Shown here: in pieces, positions 19,087 to 27,263 of the stretch
Numbering within the stretch: the first letter of the stretch is position 1
How the letters are laid out: the number at the start of each line of letters is the position of its first letter
Origin: an uncultured Coriobacteriaceae bacterium
GTDB lineage: Bacteria; Actinomycetota; Coriobacteriia; Coriobacteriales; Atopobiaceae
Reading direction: 5' to 3'
NCBI GenBank assembly: GCA_900552935.1
Contig: USBN01000002.1
Span: forward strand, 1 to 64,000
DNA: 64,000 bases
Translations under genes and position numbers: made by a program
The notes under the pieces: model-generated
The model's input: the letters and a program-made list of their open reading frames with translations, nothing else
Database searches by the model: none
Told to the model about the DNA's origin: nothing

Positions 19087-20112
19087 ATGCGAGCAATCAC
19101 CCTGCTACTGGCACTCGTAACGCTTGGCGGCGTCGCATGTCGCATGCTACCCGATTCACTCGCGGCGCTCCCCTTCGTCGCGAATGTCGTCTCGCTCACG
19201 CCATGGTTCGCGGGATCAGCCGCCATCGCGCTCGCATTCTCCTTCGTCCCAGCATGGCGTCACCATCATGAGGCACGGCTCTTCGTGCGCATCATAGCCG
19301 CATGCGCGATCGCCCTCGAGGTTGCCTGGCAGGCGCCCTTCTTCATTCCCAGCCAGCGTGTCACCTCGGCGCTCGCCGCGGAGGATAGCCAGACAACGGC
19401 CCTCCGCGTCATGACCTGCAACGTCTACAAGGGAAACGCCAGCGCCGAGCGCATCGTCGAGCTGGTGCGCGAAAACAACATCCAGGTCCTCGCTCTGCAG
19501 GAGACCACGGTCGACTTCGTGAACGAGCTTAAGGCGGCGGGAATCGACGAACTCCTCCCCTATTCCGAGCGCTCGAGCTCGGACGGCGTCTACGGCAACG
19601 GCGTGTGGAGCGCGCTTCCCCTCTCGGACGCCGCGAGCGACGACATCGGCTCGTCCGCATCCGCCATGCCCGCGGGCACCATCGAGGTCACGCGCCCAGA
19701 CGGCACGACCGCCCGCCTGCGCCTCGTCTCCGTCCACACGTGTTCGCCCGCCCTGGGCTACTGGGCCCTGTGGGAAAGGAGCATTACCGAGATTGGCGTG
19801 GTGCGCGAACGCCTAGCGGAGAACGATGGCCTTAACTACGTCCTTCTCGGCGATTTCAACGCCACGTATGACCACGCACCCTTCCGCGAGATGCTTGGTG
19901 AGGGCACGGCGGCTGGCGCGCCCAGGCTTCACGACGCCGCTCGCGAATGCGGAGCCGGCATCACGAGCACCTGGCCCGCCAACCTGGAGATTCCCGCGTT
20001 CTGTAGCATCGATCACGTCGTCACGAGCGATCGGGTGATCGCCACGGAGGTCTCCACAGCAGAGGTGCCGGGCTCGGACCACCTTGCCCTCATCGCCACG
20101 CTCGAGCTGTAG
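19087..20112 (+). CDS. Membrane-anchored endonuclease/exonuclease/phosphatase-family protein
   Basis: The 341-aa protein has three N-terminal hydrophobic segments (about residues 1-20, 30-57 and 68-90), then an EEP catalytic domain on the outer face or cytoplasm. Catalytic elements are visible: MTCNVYKGN (Asn), LALQETTVDF (metal Glu), VSVHTCSP (His), LLGDFNATYDH (Asp and Asn) and PGSDHLALIA (terminal Asp-His). The family includes nucleases and phosphodiesterases; substrate unknown. Such multi-helix EEP proteins are common in Actinobacteria. AGAGGAGAGAC precedes ATG 19087. Confidence 0.82.
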   Translation: MRAITLLLALVTLGGVACRMLPDSLAALPFVANVVSLTPWFAGSAAIALAFSFVPAWRHHHEARLFVRIIAACAIALEVAWQAPFFIPSQRVTSALAAEDSQTTALRVMTCNVYKGNASAERIVELVRENNIQVLALQETTVDFVNELKAAGIDELLPYSERSSSDGVYGNGVWSALPLSDAASDDIGSSASAMPAGTIEVTRPDGTTARLRLVSVHTCSPALGYWALWERSITEIGVVRERLAENDGLNYVLLGDFNATYDHAPFREMLGEGTAAGAPRLHDAARECGAGITSTWPANLEIPAFCSIDHVVTSDRVIATEVSTAEVPGSDHLALIATLEL

Positions 20113-20193
20113 ACGCAAAGGCGGTTCGCTCCGTCATGCGCGAACCACGCACCACCCTGCCCATCGCACTCGGGGCACGCCCGCTCACCGCGT

Positions 20194-20263
20194 CGCCGCC
20201 CCGGCCGGAGGCCATGCGCGAGCCACGCCGCCGCCCCGGCCAGAGGCCATGTGCGAGCCACGC
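20194..20263. repeat. Tandem 35-bp repeat, two units
   Basis: Units at 20194-20228 and 20229-20263 start CGCCGCCCCGGCC and end GCGAGCCACGC with two mismatches; a partial third follows. They sit between convergent genes ending at 20112 and 20285. Confidence 0.9.
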
Positions 20264-20284
20264 CGCCGCGCGCGGGCCTGCCAT

Positions 20285-23200
20285 CTACTCGCTGCGCAGG
20301 GCCTCGACCGGATCACGCTTCGCGGCGGAGAAGGACGGGATAAGCCCGGCAACCACCGTAAGCAGCACCGATATACAAATCAGCGCAACGGCAGCACCCG
20401 CGGGCAGACTCATGATGTTCGCGACGTTGTGCTCGCGCAGCACCCAGGCGTTCACCGGAACCGACACGATAAGCACCACCGCAATCGCAAACACGCCCGC
20501 GATGAGGCCCTCGATGAAGGTCTCTGCGTTGAAGACGTTCGCGACATTGCCCTTGGAAGCGCCCATCGCGCGCAGGATGCCAATTTCCTTCTTGCGCTCG
20601 AGCACGCTGATGTAGGTGATGATGCCGATCATGATCGAGCTCACCACCAGCGAGATGCTCACGAACGCGATGAGCACGAGGCTGATCATGTTCACGATGT
20701 CCGTGACGCTGCCCATGATGACACCCATGTAGTCCGTGTAGGAGATCACGCGGTCCTCATCGCCGGCCGCCTTGGCACTTTCGTTGTATGCATCAATGCT
20801 CGCGACCACGCGGTTCTTGGCCTCGAAATCGATGGGGTAGATCTTCACCATCTGCGGGTTGCTCTCGTCAGCATAGCCAAGCGTGGAGAGGTTGTTGTCA
20901 TACGTAAGGCGTCCGGCGTTTGCATAACTCGTCATGAGCGAGGTGAGGTCGTCCGCCGTCATGTTGAAGTGGATGGCATTGGCAAATGCGTTCGCATCCA
21001 CGTGGAAGGCGCCCTGCATGCCACTCGCGAGCTGCGAGCCCATGCTCTGTGCGGCCTGGCCCATGGCCCCCGCGAGCGAGCTCTGGAGCTGCGAGGCGAC
21101 CGCGTTGCCAATCTGCTGGCCCATCTGGTCCATGACCTGCTGCATCGCCTGCTTCAGGTACGGCGCGAAGCTGTTCTGCATATAGTCGGCGAGCGCCTTC
21201 TGCAGCCTCCCGGCAACGTCCTCCCCCGCAATCGCCTTGATCTGGGCGAGCGTCTCCTGAGCGCCCGTATCCTCAGCCAGGTACTTCTGGAACGCCGCGA
21301 CCACCTTCGATGGATCGTTCACGTCGGTTCCGAGGTCACGGAACTGGTCAGACGTCAGGAAGTTCGCAAGGAGCTGGTTCGCGAGATCACCAAGTTGCTT
21401 GATCTGCTCCGGTGTAAGCGGGTCTTGGAAAACGCCCGAGAAATCAGGCACGGGCGCTCCGGCCATGATCTTGTTCATATCGATGTCGAAGTCGATATTG
21501 GACAGGTCGAGCTTCACGTTCCCCAAATCCATGCCGGAGAAGTCAAATCCCTGCAGGTTGAGCGCACTCTCATCGAAGGAGAACGCGCGCTTGAGCGCCG
21601 CCTCGTCAACGGAAAACATGCTGGAGAGGTCAAAGCCGCGCTTGCTCTCCTCCTGCAGCGTGTCAAAGGTCTTGCCCGTGAAGACGTCGACCTCGGGGTT
21701 CGCGAGCTGCTGCTTCACGATGTCGGAGTTCGCGGCGCGGGCCATGAGCTCCTCCGTGAGGCCATGCGTGTAGGCGACGCCCGGGGAAAGCGCCCTCGAG
21801 CTCGAGCTGCCGTTGGGCCTCACCACGCCGACGATCTTGAGGTCGAGGCCGCTGGCGACCTTGTCCGCCATAAAGGCGGCGTCGTTGCTCATGTCGGTCC
21901 AGCCGCCGGTTTCGTCGTTCCTACGATAGGCGTCTGAGGGCGAAAGCACCTTGAACTTGGTCTGGAGAGCCTCGTCATAGGTGAAGTCCACGTCGGTATC
22001 GGGCGTGGTGATGTTGCCATCCGCTGACATAGCACTCGAAACGAGGCTGTTGAGCTCGTCGATGTCGAGTTTACCGATGCTGTAGAGCGTGTAGTCGCCC
22101 ACGGTGCCCCGACTCGAGAGCACGAGCACCGCCTCATCGGGCGCGCTCGCCCAGCGGCCGGCGACGACGTCGTACTGGGAGTCGAGGAGCTCCTGGTCGT
22201 CGATCATCTCGTTGAAGACGCTCGAGCCGTTCATCGACGACATACCCGCCATCGCGGCGTTCGAGGCGCCTCCGCTCGCCGCGGCGGTCATGTTGTTGGG
22301 CACGAGCTTCACCGGGTCGGCCCCGTCCTGCTCGCGGTAGATGATGGGTGTGATGCCGTAGTCATACTGGATGGCGTTGACGTCGTCCGTGACGCCGTCG
22401 CCGCCAGCATCGAGCCACTGCTTGAAGGAGGCGAGGTCATTCGACTTGACACTCGCGAACATCTCCTTGAGCGCCGTGACCACGGAGATCTTGTCGGAGC
22501 CGCTCGGATTCTCCGGCACCTCGCTCTGGGCCGCATCGTCACTCGCCGTGCCAGCCTCGTCCATCATGCCCGTGAGGTCATAGTCCTGGCGAGAGATGGA
22601 GAGCGGATAGCTGGAGAGCGTGTCTTGCTCGACACGGGCGATGTACTCGTTCACGCCGTTGGAAAGCGCCAGGATCGCAGCGATGCCGATGATGCCGATC
22701 GAGCCGGCAAAGGCCGTCATGGCCGTGCGGCCCTTCTTCGTCATGAGGTTGTTGGCGGAGAGCGCGAGCGCCGTCAGGAAGCTCATCGAGGAGCGGCGCT
22801 TTGGCTGCTCTGCACCCTTCTCGGCGGCACGGCGCTCCGCGAGCTCGGCGTCGGCGATGGGACGGGAGTCATCCACGATGCGGCCGTCCTTGATGCGGAC
22901 GATGCGCGTGGCGTAGTCCTCCGCGAGCTGCGGGTTATGGGTGACCATAATGACGAGGCGGTCCTGCGCCACCTCGGCAAGGATGTTCATGACCTGGATG
23001 CCGGTCTCCGTGTCGAGCGCGCCCGTGGGCTCGTCCGCGAGCACAATCTCAGGGTCGTTCACGAGGGCGCGGGCAATGGCCACACGCTGCATCTGACCAC
23101 CGGAGAGCTGCGCCGGACGCTTGTTGACGTGGTCGCCCAGACCTACGCGCTCGAGCGCGGCACGGGCACGCTCGCGACGTTCCTCTCGGCCAACACCCGC

Positions 23201-23530
23201 CAACGTGAGCGCGAGCTCGACGTTCTGGAGAATCGTCTGGTGCGGGATAAGGTTATAGCTCTGGAACACGAAGCCGATGCGGTGGTTGCGATAGGTATCC
23301 CAATCGGCGTCTGAGTAGTCTTTGGTCGAGACACCGTTCACGATGATGTCGCCGGAATCAGCATGATCAAAGCCGCCGAGGATATTGAGGAAGGTCGTCT
23401 TGCCGGAGCCCGAGGGTCCCAGCACCGCCACGAACTCGCTTTCGCGGAAGGTGATGGACACGCCATCAAGGGCGCGCTGGACGAAGTCTCCTGTCTTGTA
23501 GGACTTGGTAATACCCTGGATCTCGATCAT
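20285..23530 (-). CDS. ABC transporter ATPase-permease fusion, MacB-like, with very large extracellular insert
   Basis: The 1081-aa protein starts with a LolD/MacB-type ATPase (Walker A GPSGSGKT, signature LSGGQMQR, Walker B IVLADEPT, about residues 1-240). A first membrane helix follows (GIIGIAAILALSNGVNEYI, about 280-300), then a roughly 640-residue extracytoplasmic region, and three C-terminal FtsX helices. The insert contains a Leu/Phe/Asp-rich run (FDFSGMDLGNVKLDLSNIDF) and a Gln/Met/Ala helical segment (QQVMDQMGQQIGNAVASQL). ATG 23530 is chosen because MIEIQGITKSYK is a normal ATPase start, although its ribosome site is weak. Mechanotransmission or peptide/lipoprotein handling is plausible; the substrate is unknown. 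Confidence 0.88.
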   Translation of the reverse strand: MIEIQGITKSYKTGDFVQRALDGVSITFRESEFVAVLGPSGSGKTTFLNILGGFDHADSGDIIVNGVSTKDYSDADWDTYRNHRIGFVFQSYNLIPHQTILQNVELALTLAGVGREERRERARAALERVGLGDHVNKRPAQLSGGQMQRVAIARALVNDPEIVLADEPTGALDTETGIQVMNILAEVAQDRLVIMVTHNPQLAEDYATRIVRIKDGRIVDDSRPIADAELAERRAAEKGAEQPKRRSSMSFLTALALSANNLMTKKGRTAMTAFAGSIGIIGIAAILALSNGVNEYIARVEQDTLSSYPLSISRQDYDLTGMMDEAGTASDDAAQSEVPENPSGSDKISVVTALKEMFASVKSNDLASFKQWLDAGGDGVTDDVNAIQYDYGITPIIYREQDGADPVKLVPNNMTAAASGGASNAAMAGMSSMNGSSVFNEMIDDQELLDSQYDVVAGRWASAPDEAVLVLSSRGTVGDYTLYSIGKLDIDELNSLVSSAMSADGNITTPDTDVDFTYDEALQTKFKVLSPSDAYRRNDETGGWTDMSNDAAFMADKVASGLDLKIVGVVRPNGSSSSRALSPGVAYTHGLTEELMARAANSDIVKQQLANPEVDVFTGKTFDTLQEESKRGFDLSSMFSVDEAALKRAFSFDESALNLQGFDFSGMDLGNVKLDLSNIDFDIDMNKIMAGAPVPDFSGVFQDPLTPEQIKQLGDLANQLLANFLTSDQFRDLGTDVNDPSKVVAAFQKYLAEDTGAQETLAQIKAIAGEDVAGRLQKALADYMQNSFAPYLKQAMQQVMDQMGQQIGNAVASQLQSSLAGAMGQAAQSMGSQLASGMQGAFHVDANAFANAIHFNMTADDLTSLMTSYANAGRLTYDNNLSTLGYADESNPQMVKIYPIDFEAKNRVVASIDAYNESAKAAGDEDRVISYTDYMGVIMGSVTDIVNMISLVLIAFVSISLVVSSIMIGIITYISVLERKKEIGILRAMGASKGNVANVFNAETFIEGLIAGVFAIAVVLIVSVPVNAWVLREHNVANIMSLPAGAAVALICISVLLTVVAGLIPSFSAAKRDPVEALRSE

Positions 23531-23692
23531 GTGGTTCCCATCGCGGTGTTCTTTGGGGCGGAGCGCGGAGCGCACGGCAGCGGACGCGTTGCCAGGCATC
23601 GGACGCGCCGAGGCAACAGGCGCGCGGCGTTTTCGGCGGCTCGGCGGCGCCATCGGCGGCAGGCACGGCCGGCACGGCGGACGGAGCGGCGG

Positions 23693-24217
23693 CTACCTAT
23701 ACAGTGGCAGCTGGCCCGTCACGGGCGAGATCGCGCTCACGTCCATGGGCGCGAACCCAACGCAGGTCCAACGGCTACCGGAGGCGTCCGGCGTGAGCTC
23801 GGTGCGGCACGCGTCGCGGATACAGAAGAAGTCCATGCCCTCCATGAAGCCGCGGCTCTCTGCACGACTCACGAGCGCGGCAAGTGCGCGTTCGCCATCG
23901 ACCGCGAGCACGATCTTGGGCTCACCCTGGCGAACCCACTCCGCCAGCACGCCCGCGTCAACGGATGTGCGCGCAAGGCTGCCGCCCCACTCGAGCCCGA
24001 TGGGCCCGCACGTAGGATCGCCCTCGACGTAGCGCTGGGTGCCGGCGAGCAGCGCCGCCACACTCGCATGCGCCACCTGCGCGGCGACCTTGCCCGCGCT
24101 CATGCCCAGGGAGCGATCGACCACGACATACTGCCGGATGTCCGGGCCCATAGGCTCGGCCTCGGGCTCCGCCTCTTCACGCGCCGACGTCGCCACGCCC
24201 ATCATCGTTGCTGACAT
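23693..24217 (-). CDS. Peptidyl-tRNA hydrolase, PTH2 (archaeal/eukaryotic) type
   Basis: The 174-aa protein has the PTH2 pattern: QYVVVDRSLGMSAGKVAAQ, with the Lys and His/Ser that follow (VAHASVAAL), then KIVLAVDGERAL, IRDACRTELTP with the conserved Asp, and a C-terminal VTGQLPLYR equivalent to the VTGxLKLY ending of PTH2. An N-terminal tail of about 25 acidic residues precedes it. This fold is unrelated to the usual bacterial Pth. Starts at 24217, 24205 or 24202 are possible; 24217 has GAGG at good spacing. It follows a Cof-type phosphatase gene with a 26-bp gap. Confidence 0.82.
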   Translation of the reverse strand: MSATMMGVATSAREEAEPEAEPMGPDIRQYVVVDRSLGMSAGKVAAQVAHASVAALLAGTQRYVEGDPTCGPIGLEWGGSLARTSVDAGVLAEWVRQGEPKIVLAVDGERALAALVSRAESRGFMEGMDFFCIRDACRTELTPDASGSRWTCVGFAPMDVSAISPVTGQLPLYR

Positions 24218-24243
24218 TGCGTACCTCAAACCCCTCGTATCGA

Positions 24244-25050
24244 TTACGCCTGAGCGCGCGCCTCCTCGAGAACGCGGCGCATTTCGGCCTGAACGGCCTG
24301 CTCGGTATTCTTCCCAATCACGCGCTCGGCAATCTGTTTGACGGCGTAGCGGCCATTGCCCATCGCCACGGGATGACCCACCATGCGCAGGATCTCGTAG
24401 TCGTTCATGGCATCGCCGAAAGCCATGACCTCGTCCGACTCGACGCCCAGGTACTCCATAATCTGGCGAATGCCCGTTGCCTTCGAAACGCCCACCTGCA
24501 TAACGTCGATCCACCTCGAGCCCGAGGGCGCGAAGACAAAGCGATCGCCCAGCTCGCGCTGGAGGACGTAGGCCATGTCCATCGTGTATTCGGGCGTGTC
24601 GCAGAAGACCGAGGTCTTGAGGATGTTCACCTCGGGTGCGGGCACGTCATAAACGCGGACAGCGGCGAGCAGGTCCTTGTCGATCTCACGCTCGAAACGG
24701 TCCTCGTCATCGAGCAGGAAGCTCTGGGTGCGGTCAAAAAGGGCGATGTGGAGACAGCCGAAGCGGTCGACCGTCTCCTTCAGGCGCCTGAGCCCGATGT
24801 GCGAGAAGACCTCGCGGTCGATGAGCTCTCCAGACACCACAACCTGGGCGCCGTTCGATGCCACGAAGTCCATCTGGTCCACAACGGGGGCAAAGAACTC
24901 ATGGAGCGTGTCGAGCCTGCGGCCGGAGCTCGCCGCGAAATGAACGCCCGCCTCGCGAAGCTCGCGAATGAGGCCGAAGGTCTCCGCCGGCACCTCGGAG
25001 TGCTCGTCGAGCAGCGTGCCGTCCATATCCGATGCGATGAGCTTAATCAC
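24244..25050 (-). CDS. Cof-type HAD-IIB sugar/cofactor phosphatase
   Basis: The 268-aa protein has HAD motif I (ASDMDGTLLDEHSEVP), motif II (FAASSGR), a C2 cap domain (about residues 85-190), the catalytic Lys (GVSKATGIRQI) and motif IV (MAFGDAMNDYEIL). Family members dephosphorylate sugar phosphates, pyridoxal phosphate or thiamine intermediates; the substrate cannot be read from sequence. It probably shares a transcript with the PTH2 gene downstream. Confidence 0.88.
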   Translation of the reverse strand: MIKLIASDMDGTLLDEHSEVPAETFGLIRELREAGVHFAASSGRRLDTLHEFFAPVVDQMDFVASNGAQVVVSGELIDREVFSHIGLRRLKETVDRFGCLHIALFDRTQSFLLDDEDRFEREIDKDLLAAVRVYDVPAPEVNILKTSVFCDTPEYTMDMAYVLQRELGDRFVFAPSGSRWIDVMQVGVSKATGIRQIMEYLGVESDEVMAFGDAMNDYEILRMVGHPVAMGNGRYAVKQIAERVIGKNTEQAVQAEMRRVLEEARAQA

Positions 25051-25158
25051 GATGTCTCCGTTCTCTGGATTGTGGCGATGTCGTCGGTTGTCGTGACAGC
25101 AAGCCGCTTGGCTTGGACGCCTGCCAGCACAAGGCGGCAGGCACCCGGGCTAAGCGGC

Positions 25159-25188
25159 AAAGGGCGCGACGAATCGCCAGGCGCCCTT
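25159..25188 (-). terminator. Possible terminator after pepT
   Basis: On the minus strand AAGGGCGC (25188-25181) pairs with GCGCCCTT (25167-25160). The T-run is only three bases, so it is a weak intrinsic terminator. Confidence 0.45.
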
Positions 25189-25200
25189 CGCCGCGAGCGA

Positions 25201-26463
25201 TTACTCCTGCGGAACCGCAAAGCGGGCCACGAGCTGCTCGAGCGCGTCGACCATGAGCTCCATGCTGCGCACGGGAATGAACTCACGCACGCCGTGGAAG
25301 TTGTAGCCGCCGGTGGGCAGGTTGGGGCACGGCAGGCCGCGGAAGGTCAGCTGGGCGCCGTCGGTGCCGCCGCGGACGGGCACGACGCGCGGTTCCATGC
25401 CACACGCCGCCATCGCGGCGAAGGCGTTATCGCGCAGGAAGTCCATGCCACGCAGGTGCTCAGCCATGTTGCGATACTGCTCGCGAATCTCGACCTCGAC
25501 CGTGCCGGTGCCATAGCGCCTGTTGAGGAACTCCGCGGCATCACGAAGCTGCTGCTCACGATCGGCGAAGTGGTCCGCGTCGAAGTCGCGCACGATATAG
25601 GTCAGGCTTGCCTCGCCCGAAGAACCCGAGACCTCGATCGGGTGGAAGAAGCCCTCGTAACCCTCCGTGTGCTCCGGGCGCTCTGCCGCGGGAAGGAGGG
25701 CGTCAAATTCGCCGAGCACGGTGATGGCGTTGACCATGACGTTCTTGGCACTACCGGGGTGCACCTCGACGCCATGGGCCGTGACCTTGGCTTGGCTCGC
25801 GGAGAAGCACTCCCAGTTGAAGTCGCCGAGCTCCTCGCCATCGACGGTGTAGGCCCAGGTCGCGCCGAACTTCTCGAGGTCGAGCAGGGACGCGCCATGG
25901 CCAATCTCCTCGTCCGGCACGAAGGCAATCTCGAGCGTGGGGTGCGGTAGCTCGGGATGAGCGGCGAGACGCGCAACGAGGGCGACGATCTCCGCAACGC
26001 CCGCCTTGTCGTCCGCGCCAAGAAGCGTGGTGCCGTCCGTGACGACGATGTCCTGGCCGACGAATCGCTCGAGCGCGGGAAGCTGCTCGGGCGTGGTCTC
26101 GATCACGTGGCCGTCACGCTCGCCGGCGACGAGCGCTCCTCCCTCGTAACGGACGACACGCGGCTTGACACTGGCGGCAGGCGCATCGGGTGCGGTGTCG
26201 ATGTGGGCAATGAGGCCGAGGGCCGGTAGATCCTCCGCCCCGGCCGAGGCGGGCAGCGTCGCCGTCACGTAGGCGTTGCTCGTGGCCTCGACCTCGACGC
26301 AGCCCAGCTCGGCAAGCTCGACGGCAAGCTGGCGAGCCATGTCACACTGGCAGGCAGTCGACGGGGTCTCCTCCTCGTTATGCGGATCAGACTGCGAGTC
26401 AATCTGCACGTAGCGCATGAATCGTTCAAGGACGTCGCTTGGCTTCGGCGTATAGCTATCCAT
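25201..26463 (-). CDS. pepT: Peptidase T (tripeptidase)
   Basis: The 420-aa M20B metallopeptidase removes N-terminal residues from tripeptides. Zinc ligands and catalytic residues are visible: LIAHIDTAPD (His and Asp), LLGADDKAGVAE (bridging Asp), FVPDEEIGHGA (catalytic Glu-Glu), YTVDGEELG (Asp) and the last His in NFHGVREF. ATG 26463 is preceded by GAGGAGGG. It is monocistronic or leads into the Cof gene; the intervening 150 bp contain only a weak terminator. Confidence 0.93.
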   Translation of the reverse strand: MDSYTPKPSDVLERFMRYVQIDSQSDPHNEEETPSTACQCDMARQLAVELAELGCVEVEATSNAYVTATLPASAGAEDLPALGLIAHIDTAPDAPAASVKPRVVRYEGGALVAGERDGHVIETTPEQLPALERFVGQDIVVTDGTTLLGADDKAGVAEIVALVARLAAHPELPHPTLEIAFVPDEEIGHGASLLDLEKFGATWAYTVDGEELGDFNWECFSASQAKVTAHGVEVHPGSAKNVMVNAITVLGEFDALLPAAERPEHTEGYEGFFHPIEVSGSSGEASLTYIVRDFDADHFADREQQLRDAAEFLNRRYGTGTVEVEIREQYRNMAEHLRGMDFLRDNAFAAMAACGMEPRVVPVRGGTDGAQLTFRGLPCPNLPTGGYNFHGVREFIPVRSMELMVDALEQLVARFAVPQE

Positions 26464-26730
26464 GGGCCCTCCTCAGGGAAATCCCGCGCTGGACGGGATG
26501 AATGAATGTCCGTAATGAGTTTACTCCCCAGGCGACGTGCGTATCGAAAGGGGTTTGTCATGAGGCATGGAGTCGCTAGCGCGTTGGTGGCCTCCGGCAC
26601 GCAGGAGGTTGCCAATACGCAGATGTTTGCCGTGCTCAGCTGGCCGCCAGCCCCATGGCGCACGCCGCAGCCCCACCCGTTTCACGCGCAGTTAGCCTCC
26701 TCCGAGATCGCAGACGCCCACTCGACCGAG

Positions 26731-26849
26731 AAGTATGGACATGAATCACGTTCGTCGGAGTAGAGACAATTGTTTAGCCACCAAACCTGCAGGTAGATTA
26801 GACACTTATTAGGAGACTACTCGAGGCGGTTCGATTCATGTCCATACTT
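26731..26849. repeat. 119-bp structured palindromic element, copy 1
   Basis: The ends form a perfect 17-bp inverted repeat (AAGTATGGACATGAATC against GATTCATGTCCATACTT), extendable to 21 bp at 26727-26747 and 26833-26853. Inside, GAGTAG (element positions 28-33) is complementary to CTACTC (87-92), symmetric with the outer stem, enclosing a core with GCAGGTAG at 59-66. Copy 2 aligns without gaps. A structured RNA or a protein-bound hairpin is the likeliest reading; either strand could be functional. Confidence 0.85.
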
Positions 26850-26911
26850 CTCGAGTGAGTTGAATACCAGGGCAATTTCTTCGCTAGCAGGGTGCCGCAC
26901 AAAACAACGCT

Positions 26912-27030
26912 AAGTAGGGGGCTAATCCGCAACCAACTGAGTAGACCGCTCTGCCGGCGTATCAAAACCGCAGGTAGCGAGGTTGCGTTTTTAGGGACTA
27001 CTCAAGCAAAACCGAATTAGCCCCCTACTT
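26912..27030. repeat. 119-bp structured palindromic element, copy 2
   Basis: Exactly the same length as copy 1 and alignable without gaps (64 of 119 identical by hand count). Arms AAGTAGGGGGCTAAT and ATTAGCCCCCTACTT pair; relative to copy 1, six arm positions changed on both sides so that pairing is kept. GAGTAG/CTACTC, GCAGGTAG and the terminal AAGTA/TACTT are identical to copy 1. TTTTT follows on the plus strand about 6 nt after the right arm. Confidence 0.85.
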
Positions 27031-27263
27031 AACGACTTTTTAATCTCGTCGCGCAAATTCGAAGGCAGCCAGGCGCGAATCGACGATTAAACGCCGTGTT
27101 TGAAGGGCAATTAATGAGACTGCGCGCGAAGGAGCGGTCCGAATCCCGGAACGGAGTTATATGAAGCAAGCGACAGAGGCTCAGCAGGCAAGCCGTGATA
27201 GCCTAGTACCTTGAGACATAACGCGGCGAGCAATTATGCGGCCGCAAGAATAAGGGGCATCTC

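Larger units (their letters stand above)
26464..27263. other. 800-bp intergenic region holding two large palindromic elements
   Basis: Between divergent pepT and the DUF3825-like gene. 26464-26725 shows no convincing gene; an 85-codon frame there has no family resemblance. 26727-26853 and 26912-27030 are the paired palindromic elements described separately. 27031-27263 contains TTTTT just after the second element (27036-27041 region) and the leader of the downstream gene. Base composition is clearly more AT-rich than the rest of the window. Confidence 0.7.

Noticed and set aside
20084..21937. 617-codon plus-strand frame opposite the MacB-like fusion
   Set aside because: Antisense shadow; starts inside repeat DNA and has no recognisable domain.
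26506..26763. 85-codon plus-strand frame upstream of the twin elements
   Set aside because: No ribosome site and no resemblance to a protein; its end runs into the palindromic arm of copy 1.
26731..27030. Retron msr-msd or MITE explanation for the twin elements
   Set aside because: No reverse transcriptase is encoded nearby, and a MITE would conserve its ends rather than its core; there is no target-site duplication at the borders.
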